A stretch of DNA of 64,000 bases. Source: RU20A sp042610495 (GTDB lineage Bacteria; Pseudomonadota; Alphaproteobacteria; Rhizobiales; Rhizobiaceae). A program made the position numbers and the translations under genes. This document shows positions 25,799 to 34,390 of this stretch, one piece after another. The notes beneath the pieces were generated by a model. The model worked only from the letters and a program-made list of their open reading frames with translations, ran no database searches and was not told the origin of the DNA. Numbering within the stretch: the stretch's first letter is position 1; each line of letters opens with the position of its first letter. The DNA is taken from assembly GCF_042610495.1 (NCBI RefSeq), contig NZ_JBHGAP010000001.1, positions 1,426,001 to 1,490,000 of the forward strand, in the 5' to 3' direction.

Positions 25799-26185
25799 CT
25801 GAAAACTCCTGTCGCCCTGGCCGGCCGAACGTTTCCCGCATGGCCCCGGTATCGTCCGCGCGGGTTAGGCCTGAGACCGGCTCGGGTCAAAGGAATTTTC
25901 CTGATCGCAACCATCAACGAAACCACTGCTTCGAAAGCGCCCGAACTCCGCCTGCCGCGGCAGTGTGTTGCACAAATTAAATGCAGTATCTTCTGCCTCA
26001 CCCGCAGCAATCAGGACTGCGGCGAAGTCACAACTTAAAATCTAATCACGGCTTGCCGAAATCCTCAGCAGACGCACCTATTTGAGACAGGAATACTGCT
26101 GTTCTCGCGCTGCAAAATTCCTGCGCGCGAAATGTGCATGCTTCTTGCATTGTGCATGTCGTTGTACTCAAATGCTGCAAAATGA
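25799..26185. promoter_or_regulatory. 387-bp AT-richer divergent promoter region of the ATP-grasp operon
   Basis: No gene fits here. AT content rises markedly from about 25900. A direct repeat TGTGCATG occurs at 26133-26140 and 26151-26158, 18 bp apart. A possible promoter is TTGCAT (26145-26150) with 17-nt spacing to TCAAAT (26168-26173), which would start transcription close to the ATP-grasp gene. These are weak motif matches. Confidence 0.4.
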
Positions 26186-27610
26186 ATGGGGACCGCTGCA
26201 TTGGCATTCGATGAAATGATGAACGCGGACGGCACGCCGCGACAACCCTACCAGACCTATCATGACTGGTATGCAAGCCAGGATCGGTCCCGGTTGATCT
26301 CGAAATCCAAGGATGCCGAGACCATCTTCCGAAAGACCGGCATTACCTTTGCCGTGTACGGCCATGCCGATTCCTCTGAAAAGCTGATCCCCTTCGACCT
26401 CATCCCCCGCATCATTTCCGGCCGCGAATGGCGCAAGCTGGCGCAAGGCATCGAGCAGCGTGTCATCGCGCTCAACGCCTTCCTCGATGACATCTACCAC
26501 AAGCAGGAAATCATCCGCGCCGGTCGCATCCCCCGCGAACTGATCGAAAAGAACGTCGCCTTCCTGCCGCAGATGATCGGCTTCCGTCCGCCGGGCGGCG
26601 TCTACACCCACATCGTCGGCACCGATATCGTGCGCACCGGCGAGGACCAGTTCTACGTTCTCGAAGACAATGCCCGCACGCCCTCCGGCGTCTCCTACAT
26701 GCTGGAGAACCGCGAGACGATGATGCAGATGTTCCCGGAGCTCTTCCACGAGAACCGCGTGCGTCCGGTCGAGAACTACCCCTACCTGCTGCGCCAGAGC
26801 CTCGCCTCGCTCGCACCGCCCGGCTGCAAGGGCAAGCCTCGCGTCGCCGTCCTCACCCCCGGCATCTACAATTCCGCCTTCTACGAACATGCCTTCCTCG
26901 CCGACATGATGGGCGTGGAACTGGTCGAGGGTTCGGACCTCAAGGTCATGGACGGCAAGGTGAAGATGCGCACCACGCGCGGCTACGAGGCGATCGACGT
27001 GCTCTATCGCCGCGTCGACGACGACTACCTCGATCCGCTGACCTTCAAGCCGGAATCCTGTCTCGGCGTGCCCGGCATCATGGACGTCTACCGCGCCGGC
27101 AACATCACCATCGCCAATGCGCCGGGCACCGGCATTTCCGACGACAAGGCGATCTATTCCTACATGCCGGAGATCGTCGAGTTCTACACCGGCCGCAAGC
27201 CGCTGCTGGAAAACGTTCCCACCTGGCGCTGCTCCGAGCCGGACAGCCTGAAATACGTGCTGGAAAACCTCGCCGACCTCGTCGTCAAGGAAGTCCACGG
27301 GTCCGGCGGCTACGGCATGCTGGTGGGGCCGACGGCGACCAAGAAGGAGCGCCAGCTCTTCGCCGAAAAGCTCGCCGCCAAGCCCAACAACTACATCGCA
27401 CAGCCGACGCTGTCGCTCTCCACCGTCCCGATCCTCGTGAACAAGGGCATCGCGCCCCGCCACGTCGATCTCAGACCCTACGTGCTTGTTTCCGACAAGG
27501 TGCAGATCATTCCCGGCGGGCTCACCCGCGTGGCGTTGAAGGCGGGCTCGCTCGTCGTCAATTCCAGCCAGGGTGGCGGCACCAAGGACACATGGGTTCT
27601 GGAGGACTGA
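26186..27610 (+). CDS. Circularly permuted ATP-grasp type 2 protein
   Basis: A 474-residue predicted amide/peptide ligase of the circularly permuted ATP-grasp family (DUF404/DUF407). Recognisable stretches: AKSKDAETIFRKTGITFAVYG-like opening (residues ~36-60), IIRAGRIPRELIEKN, LEDNARTPSGVSYMLENRE, VKEVHGSGGYGMLVGP and GGLTRVALKAGSLVVNSSQGGGTKDTW. It leads a three-gene operon with alpha-E and transglutaminase genes; the next ATG is 3 nt after its stop. Start choice: ATG at 26186, or TTG at 26201, which has a good GGGGA site 8 nt upstream and gives the more usual AFDEM opening. Substrate unknown. Confidence 0.9.
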   Translation: MGTAALAFDEMMNADGTPRQPYQTYHDWYASQDRSRLISKSKDAETIFRKTGITFAVYGHADSSEKLIPFDLIPRIISGREWRKLAQGIEQRVIALNAFLDDIYHKQEIIRAGRIPRELIEKNVAFLPQMIGFRPPGGVYTHIVGTDIVRTGEDQFYVLEDNARTPSGVSYMLENRETMMQMFPELFHENRVRPVENYPYLLRQSLASLAPPGCKGKPRVAVLTPGIYNSAFYEHAFLADMMGVELVEGSDLKVMDGKVKMRTTRGYEAIDVLYRRVDDDYLDPLTFKPESCLGVPGIMDVYRAGNITIANAPGTGISDDKAIYSYMPEIVEFYTGRKPLLENVPTWRCSEPDSLKYVLENLADLVVKEVHGSGGYGMLVGPTATKKERQLFAEKLAAKPNNYIAQPTLSLSTVPILVNKGIAPRHVDLRPYVLVSDKVQIIPGGLTRVALKAGSLVVNSSQGGGTKDTWVLED

Positions 27611-27613
27611 TCG

Positions 27614-28555
27614 ATGCTCGGAAGAACGGCCAACGGCCTTTACTGGATGTTCCGCTATATCGAGCGGGCCGAAAACACCGCCCGCCTCGTCGATGCCGGC
27701 CTGCGCATGTCGCTGACCCGCTCGCAAGGGGTGGAGGACGACTGGGACGGCGTGCTGCAAAGCGCCGACGTGCGCGCCCTCTACGACGAGACGCATGAGA
27801 CACTGACGAGCCAGGACGCCGTCGATTTCCTCCTGCGCGACCGCGCCAATCCCTCCAGCGTGCTTTCATCGATCGAGGCAGCGCGCAACAATGCCCGCAT
27901 GGTGCGCACCGCGCTGACCCGCGAGACCTGGGAAGCCGTCAACGAATGCTGGATCGAGCTGAAGGCGCTGCTTGCCAAGCGTGTCAAGCCGACGGACCTG
28001 CCGGGCGTGATCGACACGATTAAGCGCCGCGCCGGCCTCATCCGCGGCGCCTTCCATGGCACGATGCTGAGAAACGAGCTCTACAACTTCTCCCGCATCG
28101 GTACCTTCATCGAGCGCGCCGACAACACCGCCCGCATTCTCGACGTGAAATACTATGTCCTGCTGCCGGCGGTCACGCAGGTTGGCTCCTCCATGGACAA
28201 TGTTCAGTGGGAATCGATCCTGCGCTCGGTCTCGGCCCACCGCTCCTACGGTTGGGTCTATGATGCCGAGCTGAAGCCGGCCAACATCGCCGACTTCCTG
28301 ATCCTCAACGGCCGCCAGCCGCGCTCTCTCGCCTACAGCTACGAGAAGATCGTCAGCAACCTGAACTATCTCGCGCTGGAATACGGCGAGAAGCTCGCCG
28401 CGCACCGCACGGCGGAAGACACGCTGGCCTCGCTCACCACGGGCTCCATCGCCGACATCATGAACGGCGGCCTGCACGAATTCATCGAGGATTTCGTCAC
28501 CAGCAACAACCGGCTGGGACAGGAAATCTCCGATGGCTATCGATTCTACCAGTAA
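27614..28555 (+). CDS. Alpha-E domain protein (DUF403)
   Basis: A 313-residue all-helical protein of the alpha-E family, always found beside circularly permuted ATP-grasp genes. It opens MLGRTANGLYWMFRYIERAENTARLVD and repeats a similar motif later (FSRIGTFIERADNTARILDVKYY, near residue 165), suggesting an internal duplication around conserved Glu-Arg-Ala-(D/E)-Asn-Thr-Ala-Arg. Third-party roles are not established; it may be a scaffold or substrate-binding partner of the ligase. It starts 3 nt after the ATP-grasp stop and ends 12 nt before the transglutaminase gene. Confidence 0.92.
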   Translation: MLGRTANGLYWMFRYIERAENTARLVDAGLRMSLTRSQGVEDDWDGVLQSADVRALYDETHETLTSQDAVDFLLRDRANPSSVLSSIEAARNNARMVRTALTRETWEAVNECWIELKALLAKRVKPTDLPGVIDTIKRRAGLIRGAFHGTMLRNELYNFSRIGTFIERADNTARILDVKYYVLLPAVTQVGSSMDNVQWESILRSVSAHRSYGWVYDAELKPANIADFLILNGRQPRSLAYSYEKIVSNLNYLALEYGEKLAAHRTAEDTLASLTTGSIADIMNGGLHEFIEDFVTSNNRLGQEISDGYRFYQ

Positions 28556-28567
28556 GGCGGAGGCGGC

Positions 28568-29392
28568 ATGCGACTGACCATCCATCACCGCACCGAGTAT
28601 CGCTATGACGAGCCGGTGCAGTTCGCCCTCCAGCGCCTGCGCCTGACGCCCGCGACCGGGCCCGGCCAGACCGTCGTCGAATGGACCGTCGAGGTCGATG
28701 GCGCCGCCGTGGAGGTGAGCTACGCCGACCAGTTCCTCAACCAGACCCACCTCGTCAGCGTGACCAGCGGCCGCGATTCGATCGTGGTGACGGCGCAGGG
28801 CGAGATCGAGACGGAAGACCGCGCCGGCGTCTTCGGCCCGCACACGGCCTATACGCCGCTCTGGCTTTTCCTGCGGGACACGCCCCTGACGAAACCCGGT
28901 AAGCCGATACGCGACCTTGCCCGCAGCGCGACGGGCGAAAGCGACCTTGCCCGCATGCATGCGCTGATGGAACTCATCAACACCACCGTCGCCTATACGC
29001 CCGGCGCGACGGAAAGCACCACGACGGCCGAACAGGCGCTGGAAGCCAAAGCAGGTGTGTGCCAGGACCACGCCCACATCTTTATCGCCGCTGCCCGCAG
29101 CATCGGCCTGCCCGCCCGCTACGTCTCGGGCTACCTGCTGATGGAAGACACCGACGAGCAGACGGCCACCCACGCCTGGGCCGAAGTCCACCTCGCCGGC
29201 CTCGGCTGGGTCGGCTTCGACGCCGCCAACAAGATCTGCCCCGACGCCCGCTACGTCCGCATCGCCACCGGTCTCGACTATACCGACGCCGCCCCCATCT
29301 CCGGTCTCGTCCACGGCGCAGTGAACGAGACGCTGGATGTAACCTTGACGGTGCAGGACGGCGGACAGAGCCAGAGCCAGTCACAGGGGTGA
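28568..29392 (+). CDS. Transglutaminase-like cysteine protease/transferase
   Basis: A 274-residue cytoplasmic protein, third gene of the operon. Residues 1-85 are the bacterial transglutaminase-associated N-terminal beta domain (MRLTIHHRTEYRYDEPV). The core holds an intact catalytic triad: Cys165 (AGVCQDHAH), His202 (ATHAWAEV) and Asp218 (GFDAANK). No signal peptide. In many bacteria the same trio is joined by a proteasome-like (Anbu) peptidase; none follows here. Likely reaction is cleavage or transfer on a peptide made by the ATP-grasp ligase, which is inference. The C-terminus is Gln/Ser-rich. Confidence 0.92.
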   Translation: MRLTIHHRTEYRYDEPVQFALQRLRLTPATGPGQTVVEWTVEVDGAAVEVSYADQFLNQTHLVSVTSGRDSIVVTAQGEIETEDRAGVFGPHTAYTPLWLFLRDTPLTKPGKPIRDLARSATGESDLARMHALMELINTTVAYTPGATESTTTAEQALEAKAGVCQDHAHIFIAAARSIGLPARYVSGYLLMEDTDEQTATHAWAEVHLAGLGWVGFDAANKICPDARYVRIATGLDYTDAAPISGLVHGAVNETLDVTLTVQDGGQSQSQSQG

Positions 29393-29463
29393 ATGGCTGG
29401 GGTGTCAGCCCACGGCACGGCGCGGTTTACGCTCGGGTTTTCCGAAGTCGATCCGGTCGATAG

Positions 29464-29877
29464 TCAGCTTTGCGCGTCGATGGTGTCGACGTGCCCCGAA
29501 TGCGAGTAGGCAAGGATAGCCCCGTCGGCGGTCATAAGGGGGCATCGAAGAGCACGAGCCGTGGCGACGATCATGCGGTCGGCGGGGTCAGCGTGAAAGG
29601 AGCCTGGAAGTCGCACGCTCTCAATCGCAATGCGGGCATCCAGTGGCACAAGACGCAAACTAGGGAGAGCAACGACACGCTCGAACCATCTATCAATCGA
29701 TCCGTCGAGCTGTAGCCTGCCCTTCTCGACGAGCATGGCAATTTCCCAGAGACTGATTGCGGCGAGAAGCACGGATCCGGCATCCGTACTGTCTTCCAGG
29801 CGGCTGAGAGCCGTGCGACCAAGGCGCGGATTTCCCTCAACCGCCCAAACCAGCACATGCGTGTCAACAACGATCAA
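29464..29877 (-). CDS. PIN-domain toxin (VapC-like)
   Basis: Predicted RNase toxin. With the TTG start at 29877, which overlaps the antitoxin stop by 4 nt, the protein has 137 residues and begins IVVDTHVLVWA. PIN acidic residues are present: Asp5, Glu45 (LWEIAML), Asp97 and Asp100 (DPADRMIVATA). An earlier TTG at 29892 would add five residues. It sits directly behind the antitoxin gene, convergent with the transglutaminase gene 72 bp away. Confidence 0.87.
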   Translation of the reverse strand: MIVVDTHVLVWAVEGNPRLGRTALSRLEDSTDAGSVLLAAISLWEIAMLVEKGRLQLDGSIDRWFERVVALPSLRLVPLDARIAIESVRLPGSFHADPADRMIVATARALRCPLMTADGAILAYSHSGHVDTIDAQS

Positions 29878-30116
29878 CGGTTGGCGTCCCAATCACCGTC
29901 AGCGACAGGTGCAAAGGGATCATCAAACCGCAGCACGCTACCCCGCAGGGCACCGACGATCGAAGGGCTCGGCTGTAACGGCGGCAAGGGGGTGAGAACA
30001 GCAAGGGCCTTGCCACGTTTGGTGACAATGACCGGCTCCCGGGTCTCGGCGACCTCGTCGATCAGCGACAGGCACTTTGCCTTAAACTCCGCAGCCCCAA
30101 TCATCTTCCCTGACAT
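29874..30116 (-). CDS. Phd/YefM-type antitoxin
   Basis: An 80-residue DNA-binding antitoxin paired with the PIN toxin. The N-terminal Phd/YefM fold is visible: MIGAAEFKAKCLSLIDEVAETREPVIVTKRGKALAVLTPL. The C-terminal acidic tail (FDDPFAPVADGDWDA) would wrap the toxin. The ATG at 30116 has an AGGAGA ribosome site 7-8 nt upstream; a start at 30137 would bury this site in the coding sequence, so I prefer the shorter form. The pair probably autoregulates. Confidence 0.87.
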   Translation of the reverse strand: MSGKMIGAAEFKAKCLSLIDEVAETREPVIVTKRGKALAVLTPLPPLQPSPSIVGALRGSVLRFDDPFAPVADGDWDANR

Positions 30117-30235
30117 GACTATGTCTCCTGACCACATCAGATGTAGTCTGTCCCCTCACGTCAAGCAACACCCCGAAACGCAAGAAGGGCGACGCACGCG
30201 CGCCGCCCCTCTCCAGATCCATCACGTCAGCCCGC

Positions 30236-31975
30236 TCAGTGGCTGTCCTTGCCCACCGCATTGCCGCGACATCCCTTGAGGAAGTCGAGGTCGGCGCCGG
30301 TGTCGGCGCCTTCGACGTGCTGCTGGTGCAGCCAGGCGTAGCCGGAGGTCGGCAGGTCGGGATACGGCTTCCACTCGGCCAGGCGCGCCGCCAGCTCTTC
30401 CTCGGAAATGTCGAGGTGCAGGCGACGGTTCGGCACGTCGAGCTCGATCATGTCGCCGTTCTTCACCACCGCCAGCGGACCGCCGACGGCGGCTTCCGGT
30501 GAGGTGTGGAGCACGACGGTGCCATAGGCCGTGCCGGACATGCGGGCGTCCGAGATGCGCACCATGTCCGTGATGCCCTTGCGCAGCACCTTCGGCGGCA
30601 GGCCCATATTGCCGACCTCGGCCATGCCCGGATAGCCCTTCGGGCCGCAGTTCTTCATGACCATGATGCAGGTCTCGTCGATGTCGAGGGCCTCGTCGTT
30701 GATCTTGGCCTTGTAGTCGTCGATATCTTCGAAGACCACGGCGCGACCGCGATGCACCATGAGATGCGGAGAGGCGGCCGACGGCTTCAGAACGGCGCCC
30801 TTCGGTGCCAGATTGCCGCGCAGGACGACGATGCCGCCCGACTGGGTCAGTGCCTTCTCGGCCGGCAGGATCACGTCCTCGTTCCAGTTGACGACATCCT
30901 TGACCTCGTCCCAGATCGTGTCGCCGGAAACGGTGATGGCATCCTTGTTGAGCAGGCCGGCCTCGCCGAGACGCTTCAGCACCACCGGCAGGCCACCGGC
31001 ATAGAAGAACTCTTCCATCAGGTATTTGCCCGACGGCATCAGGTTGACGATCGTCGGCACGTCACGGCCGCAACGGTCCCAGTCATCCAGCGTCAGGTCG
31101 ATGCCGACGCGGCCGGCCATGGCGAGCAGATGGATGACGGCATTGGTCGAGCCGCCGATGGCCGCATTTGTGCGGATGGCGTTTTCGAAGGCCTGCTTGG
31201 TCATGATGTCGGAGGGCTTCAGGTCGTCCTTGACCATCTGCACGATGCGGCGGCCCGAAAGCTGCGCCATCACCTTGCGGCGGCTGTCGACGGCCGGGAT
31301 CGCGGCATTGCCCGACAGCGCCATGCCGAGGGCTTCCGCCATGGAGGCCATGGTGGAGGCCGTGCCCATCGTGTTGCAGGTGCCGGACGAGCGGCTCATG
31401 GAGGCCTCGGCTTCCAGGAATTCGGCCTGCGTCATCTCGCCGGCCTTCACCATTTCGGAGAACTTCCACAGATGCGTGCCGGAGCCGACGCGCTCGCCGC
31501 GGAAATAGCCGTTCAGCATCGGGCCGCCGGTGACGACGATCGACGGCAGGTCGCACGACGCCGCGCCCATGATCAGCGACGGCGTGGTCTTGTCACAGCC
31601 GACAAGGAGCACGCAGCCGTCGATCGGCTGGCCGCGGATCGCTTCCTCGACCGCGAGTGCGGCGAGGTTGCGATACATCATCGCCGTCGGGCGGAAGGTA
31701 TTTTCAGACGCCGAGAAGACGGGAACCTCGACCGGGAAGCCGCCGGCTTCCCAGATGCCCGCCTTCACCTTTTCGGCCAGTTCCCGCAGGTGGCCGTTGC
31801 AGGGCGTTAGGTCCGACCAGGTGTTCATGATGCCGATCACCGGGCGCCCGTCGAAGAGATCGTGCGGGTGTCCCTGGTTCTTCAGCCAGCCGCGGTGGTA
31901 GATCACGTCACGGCTGGTGCCGCCGTACCATTCCTGCGACCGAAGCTTGCGCGGCCATTCGGCTTTCTTCGTCAT
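30236..31975 (-). CDS. L-arabinonate dehydratase (IlvD/EDD family)
   Basis: Iron-sulfur dehydratase converting L-arabinonate (also related sugar acids) to the 2-keto-3-deoxy acid in non-phosphorylative arabinose breakdown. At 579 residues it has the length of the characterised Rhizobium leguminosarum enzyme, and the key residues fall at the positions I recall for it: cluster ligands Cys59, Cys127 and Cys200, Lys129 for Mg, and Ser480 in RMSGTAYG as catalytic base. It follows gguC by 86 bp on the minus strand, fitting the chvE-ggu sugar locus. Substrate range (arabinonate, fuconate, galactonate) is not decided by sequence. Confidence 0.9.
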   Translation of the reverse strand: MTKKAEWPRKLRSQEWYGGTSRDVIYHRGWLKNQGHPHDLFDGRPVIGIMNTWSDLTPCNGHLRELAEKVKAGIWEAGGFPVEVPVFSASENTFRPTAMMYRNLAALAVEEAIRGQPIDGCVLLVGCDKTTPSLIMGAASCDLPSIVVTGGPMLNGYFRGERVGSGTHLWKFSEMVKAGEMTQAEFLEAEASMSRSSGTCNTMGTASTMASMAEALGMALSGNAAIPAVDSRRKVMAQLSGRRIVQMVKDDLKPSDIMTKQAFENAIRTNAAIGGSTNAVIHLLAMAGRVGIDLTLDDWDRCGRDVPTIVNLMPSGKYLMEEFFYAGGLPVVLKRLGEAGLLNKDAITVSGDTIWDEVKDVVNWNEDVILPAEKALTQSGGIVVLRGNLAPKGAVLKPSAASPHLMVHRGRAVVFEDIDDYKAKINDEALDIDETCIMVMKNCGPKGYPGMAEVGNMGLPPKVLRKGITDMVRISDARMSGTAYGTVVLHTSPEAAVGGPLAVVKNGDMIELDVPNRRLHLDISEEELAARLAEWKPYPDLPTSGYAWLHQQHVEGADTGADLDFLKGCRGNAVGKDSH

Positions 31976-32061
31976 GTCTCAATCCTCAATGCCGGCGTCC
32001 AGTCCGGCTTCAGTTCCGGCCCCTGCCCCAGCGGACAGGCTCCGGCGCGATCCGCCAGACC

Positions 32062-33057
32062 TCAGAGGTCGTGGATCGCGATGGTTTCAGTCTCTGCGAT
32101 GGCCAGCCGGTTGCGCAGCGGCGCCCCGAAGCCCTCGGCCTCGATTTCGAAGATATCGCCGGCCTTCGTCTCGATGCCGTCCCCGAAGGACAGCGTCGCC
32201 GTGCCGAACATGTGCACATGCACGTCGCCCGGCTGGCGGAAGAGGCCGTATTTGAAGTGGTGATGCTCCAGATTGGCGAAGCTGTGCGACATGTTCGTCT
32301 CGCCCGACAGGAACGGCTTTTCCCAAAGGACAGCGCCGTCGCGCCAGATGCGCGAGGTGCCGCGGATATCGGCCGGCGGGGCACCGACGCGGATTTCCGG
32401 GCCGAAGCTTGCCGGACGCAGCTTGGAATGGGCGAGGTAGAGGTAGTTCACCCGCTCCGTCACATGGTCGGAAAACTCGTTGGCGACGGCAAAGCCGAGG
32501 CGGAACACATCGCCCTTGGAGGAGATGACGTAGATGCCGGCCATTTCCGGCTCCTCACCGCCATCCTTCGCAAAGGAGGGGGAGACGAGATCGGCGCCGG
32601 GCGCGACCGACTGATAGCCGTTGCCCTTGTAGAACCATTCCGGCTGCACGCCGATCTGGCCGGCGGCCGGCTTTCCACCCTCAAGCCCCATCTTGAACAT
32701 CTTCATCGTGTCGGTGGCGCCCTCCTCCACCTTGGAGACGGCGGCATGCATGGCATCCCGCGTGGCGGCCGAGCCGAGATGGGTCAGGCCCGTCCCGGTC
32801 AGGTGCAGGTGCGCCGGATCCGGATGGGTGATCGGCGGCAGGAAGCGGCCCGCCTCCGCGACCGCCTGGAGATCGACGGTCTCGCCGTAACCCTTCGCCT
32901 CGATCACCGCGGACAGGCTCTTGCCACTGTCGGCGGCCTCGAGCGCCAGCGCATAGACGCTCGAAGCACCGGCCACGACGCGGGCCGGCTCACCAACTGC
33001 GGTACGTACCGCAACGGAAACCGAGCCGTCGGAATTCAAAAACTGCGAAATCAGCAC
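32062..33057 (-). CDS. gguC: GguC, FAH-superfamily sugar-acid enzyme (AraD1 family)
   Basis: A 331-residue fumarylacetoacetate-hydrolase-fold protein, the fourth gene of the Agrobacterium chvE-gguABC set. Features: ITHPDPAHLHLTGTGLTHLGSAATRDAMH near residue 95, QPEWFYKGNG, PSFAKDGGEEPEMAGIYVI and the metal-binding Glu/Asp region typical of FAH hydratases/lyases. It probably handles 2-keto-3-deoxy acids made by the neighbouring dehydratase; its exact reaction is not established to my knowledge. The start is GTG at 33057 behind AAGGGA. Codons 15-20 contain a perfect 16-nt palindrome (32998-33013). Confidence 0.88.
   Translation of the reverse strand: MLISQFLNSDGSVSVAVRTAVGEPARVVAGASSVYALALEAADSGKSLSAVIEAKGYGETVDLQAVAEAGRFLPPITHPDPAHLHLTGTGLTHLGSAATRDAMHAAVSKVEEGATDTMKMFKMGLEGGKPAAGQIGVQPEWFYKGNGYQSVAPGADLVSPSFAKDGGEEPEMAGIYVISSKGDVFRLGFAVANEFSDHVTERVNYLYLAHSKLRPASFGPEIRVGAPPADIRGTSRIWRDGAVLWEKPFLSGETNMSHSFANLEHHHFKYGLFRQPGDVHVHMFGTATLSFGDGIETKAGDIFEIEAEGFGAPLRNRLAIAETETIAIHDL
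32998..33013. promoter_or_regulatory. Perfect 16-bp palindrome in gguC codons 15-20
   Basis: TGCGGTACGTACCGCA reads identically on both strands. The core GGTACGTACC resembles GntR-type operators. It lies 45-60 nt inside the gguC coding region; it may be chance or an intragenic operator. Confidence 0.35.
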
Positions 33058-33184
33058 GAGGCATTCCCTTTCATTGTTCCGTCGAAGATCGCTGAGGGTG
33101 CAGCGCCGATCTTCTCTTTCGGCACCATCTGCAGGCCGACGCTGGCGGCGGCCTGCAGGGTGACCGCCTGGACTGTCCGAAGGA

Positions 33185-34390
33185 TCAGCCCTTGTTCTTG
33201 TTGTAGACGTCGAAGAACACGGCGGCGAGCAGCACCAGACCCTTGACGAGCTGCTGGTAGTCGATGCCGAGACCGACGATCGACATGCCGTTGTTCATGA
33301 CGCCCATGATGAAGGCACCGATGACGGCGCCGGTGATCTTGCCGACACCACCGGATGCCGAGGCACCGCCGATGAAGCAGGCCGCAATCACGTCAAGCTC
33401 GAAGCCGACGCCGGCCTTCGGCGTTGCCGAGTTGAGGCGGGCCGCGATGATCATGCCGGCGAGCGATGCCAGAACGCCCATGTTGACGAAGGTGTAGAAG
33501 GTCAGCCGTTCGGTGTTGATACCCGAAAGCTTCGCGGCCTTCTCGTTGCCACCCATGGCGTAGATGCGACGGCCGATGGTCGAGCGGTTGGTGATGAAGG
33601 TGTAGAGCGCGATCAGAAGCGCCATCACCACCAGCACGTTGGGGAAGCCCTTGTAGGTGGCGAGCTGGTAGCCGATGAAGATCGCAACCACGCCGGTGAC
33701 GGCCATCTGCAGGACGAAGAAGACGAAGGGTTCGTTCTCCGTGCCGTGCTTGTCGTTCACCGCACGGTTCTTCAGGCCGAAATAGACGGCGAGCGCCACG
33801 AGCACCAGCACGACGACGAGAGCGAAGAGGTTGGTGATCGTCTCCGGCGCCGGATTGAGGAAGTAGAGCAGATCCGGGACGAAGCCGGTCGACAGCATCT
33901 GGAAGTCCTTCGGGAACGGCCCGATCGGGCGGTTTTCAAGGACGAGATAGGTCAGGCCGCGGAAGACGAGCATGCCGGCCAGCGTCACGATGAAGGACGG
34001 GATCTTCTGGTAGGCGACCCAGTAGCCCTGCGCCGCGCCGACCAGACCGCCGAGCACGAGGCAGATCGGCACGACGATCGAGTAGTGGATGCCCCATTTC
34101 ACCAGCATGATGGCCGAAAGGCCGCCGGTGAAGGCGACGATGGAGCCGACCGAAAGATCGATATGCCCCGCCACGATGATCAGCAGCATGCCGAGCGCCA
34201 TGATGACGATGAAGGAGTTCTGCAGGATCAGGTTGGTGATGTTGACCGGCCGGAACAGAACGCCCTGGGTGAGGATCTGGAAGAACACCATGATGACGAC
34301 GAGCGCAACGAGAAGCCCGTATTCGCGGATGTTGTTCTTGAGGTAGGCCCCGATCGAGGTCTGGGTGCCTGCGCTGGTTTGACCGGCCAT
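33185..34390 (-). CDS. gguB: GguB, sugar ABC transporter permease
   Basis: Membrane channel of the ChvE-dependent importer. The 401-residue protein has roughly ten to twelve hydrophobic helices (for example YGLLVALVVIMVFFQIL at 25-41, IVIMALGMLLIIVAG) and the BPD_transp_2 family sequence AGHIDLSVGSIVAFTGG, RSTIGRRIYAMGGNEKAAKLSGI and GGASASGGVGKI. The ATG overlaps the gguA stop by one base (TAATG). Pairs with GguA and ChvE to take up arabinose, galactose, xylose or related sugars. Confidence 0.94.
   Translation of the reverse strand: MAGQTSAGTQTSIGAYLKNNIREYGLLVALVVIMVFFQILTQGVLFRPVNITNLILQNSFIVIMALGMLLIIVAGHIDLSVGSIVAFTGGLSAIMLVKWGIHYSIVVPICLVLGGLVGAAQGYWVAYQKIPSFIVTLAGMLVFRGLTYLVLENRPIGPFPKDFQMLSTGFVPDLLYFLNPAPETITNLFALVVVLVLVALAVYFGLKNRAVNDKHGTENEPFVFFVLQMAVTGVVAIFIGYQLATYKGFPNVLVVMALLIALYTFITNRSTIGRRIYAMGGNEKAAKLSGINTERLTFYTFVNMGVLASLAGMIIAARLNSATPKAGVGFELDVIAACFIGGASASGGVGKITGAVIGAFIMGVMNNGMSIVGLGIDYQQLVKGLVLLAAVFFDVYNKNKG

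Noticed and set aside
26168..27796. 542-codon minus-strand frame opposite the ATP-grasp gene
   Set aside because: His/Val/Gly-rich shadow translation without motifs; the plus-strand gene is well recognised.
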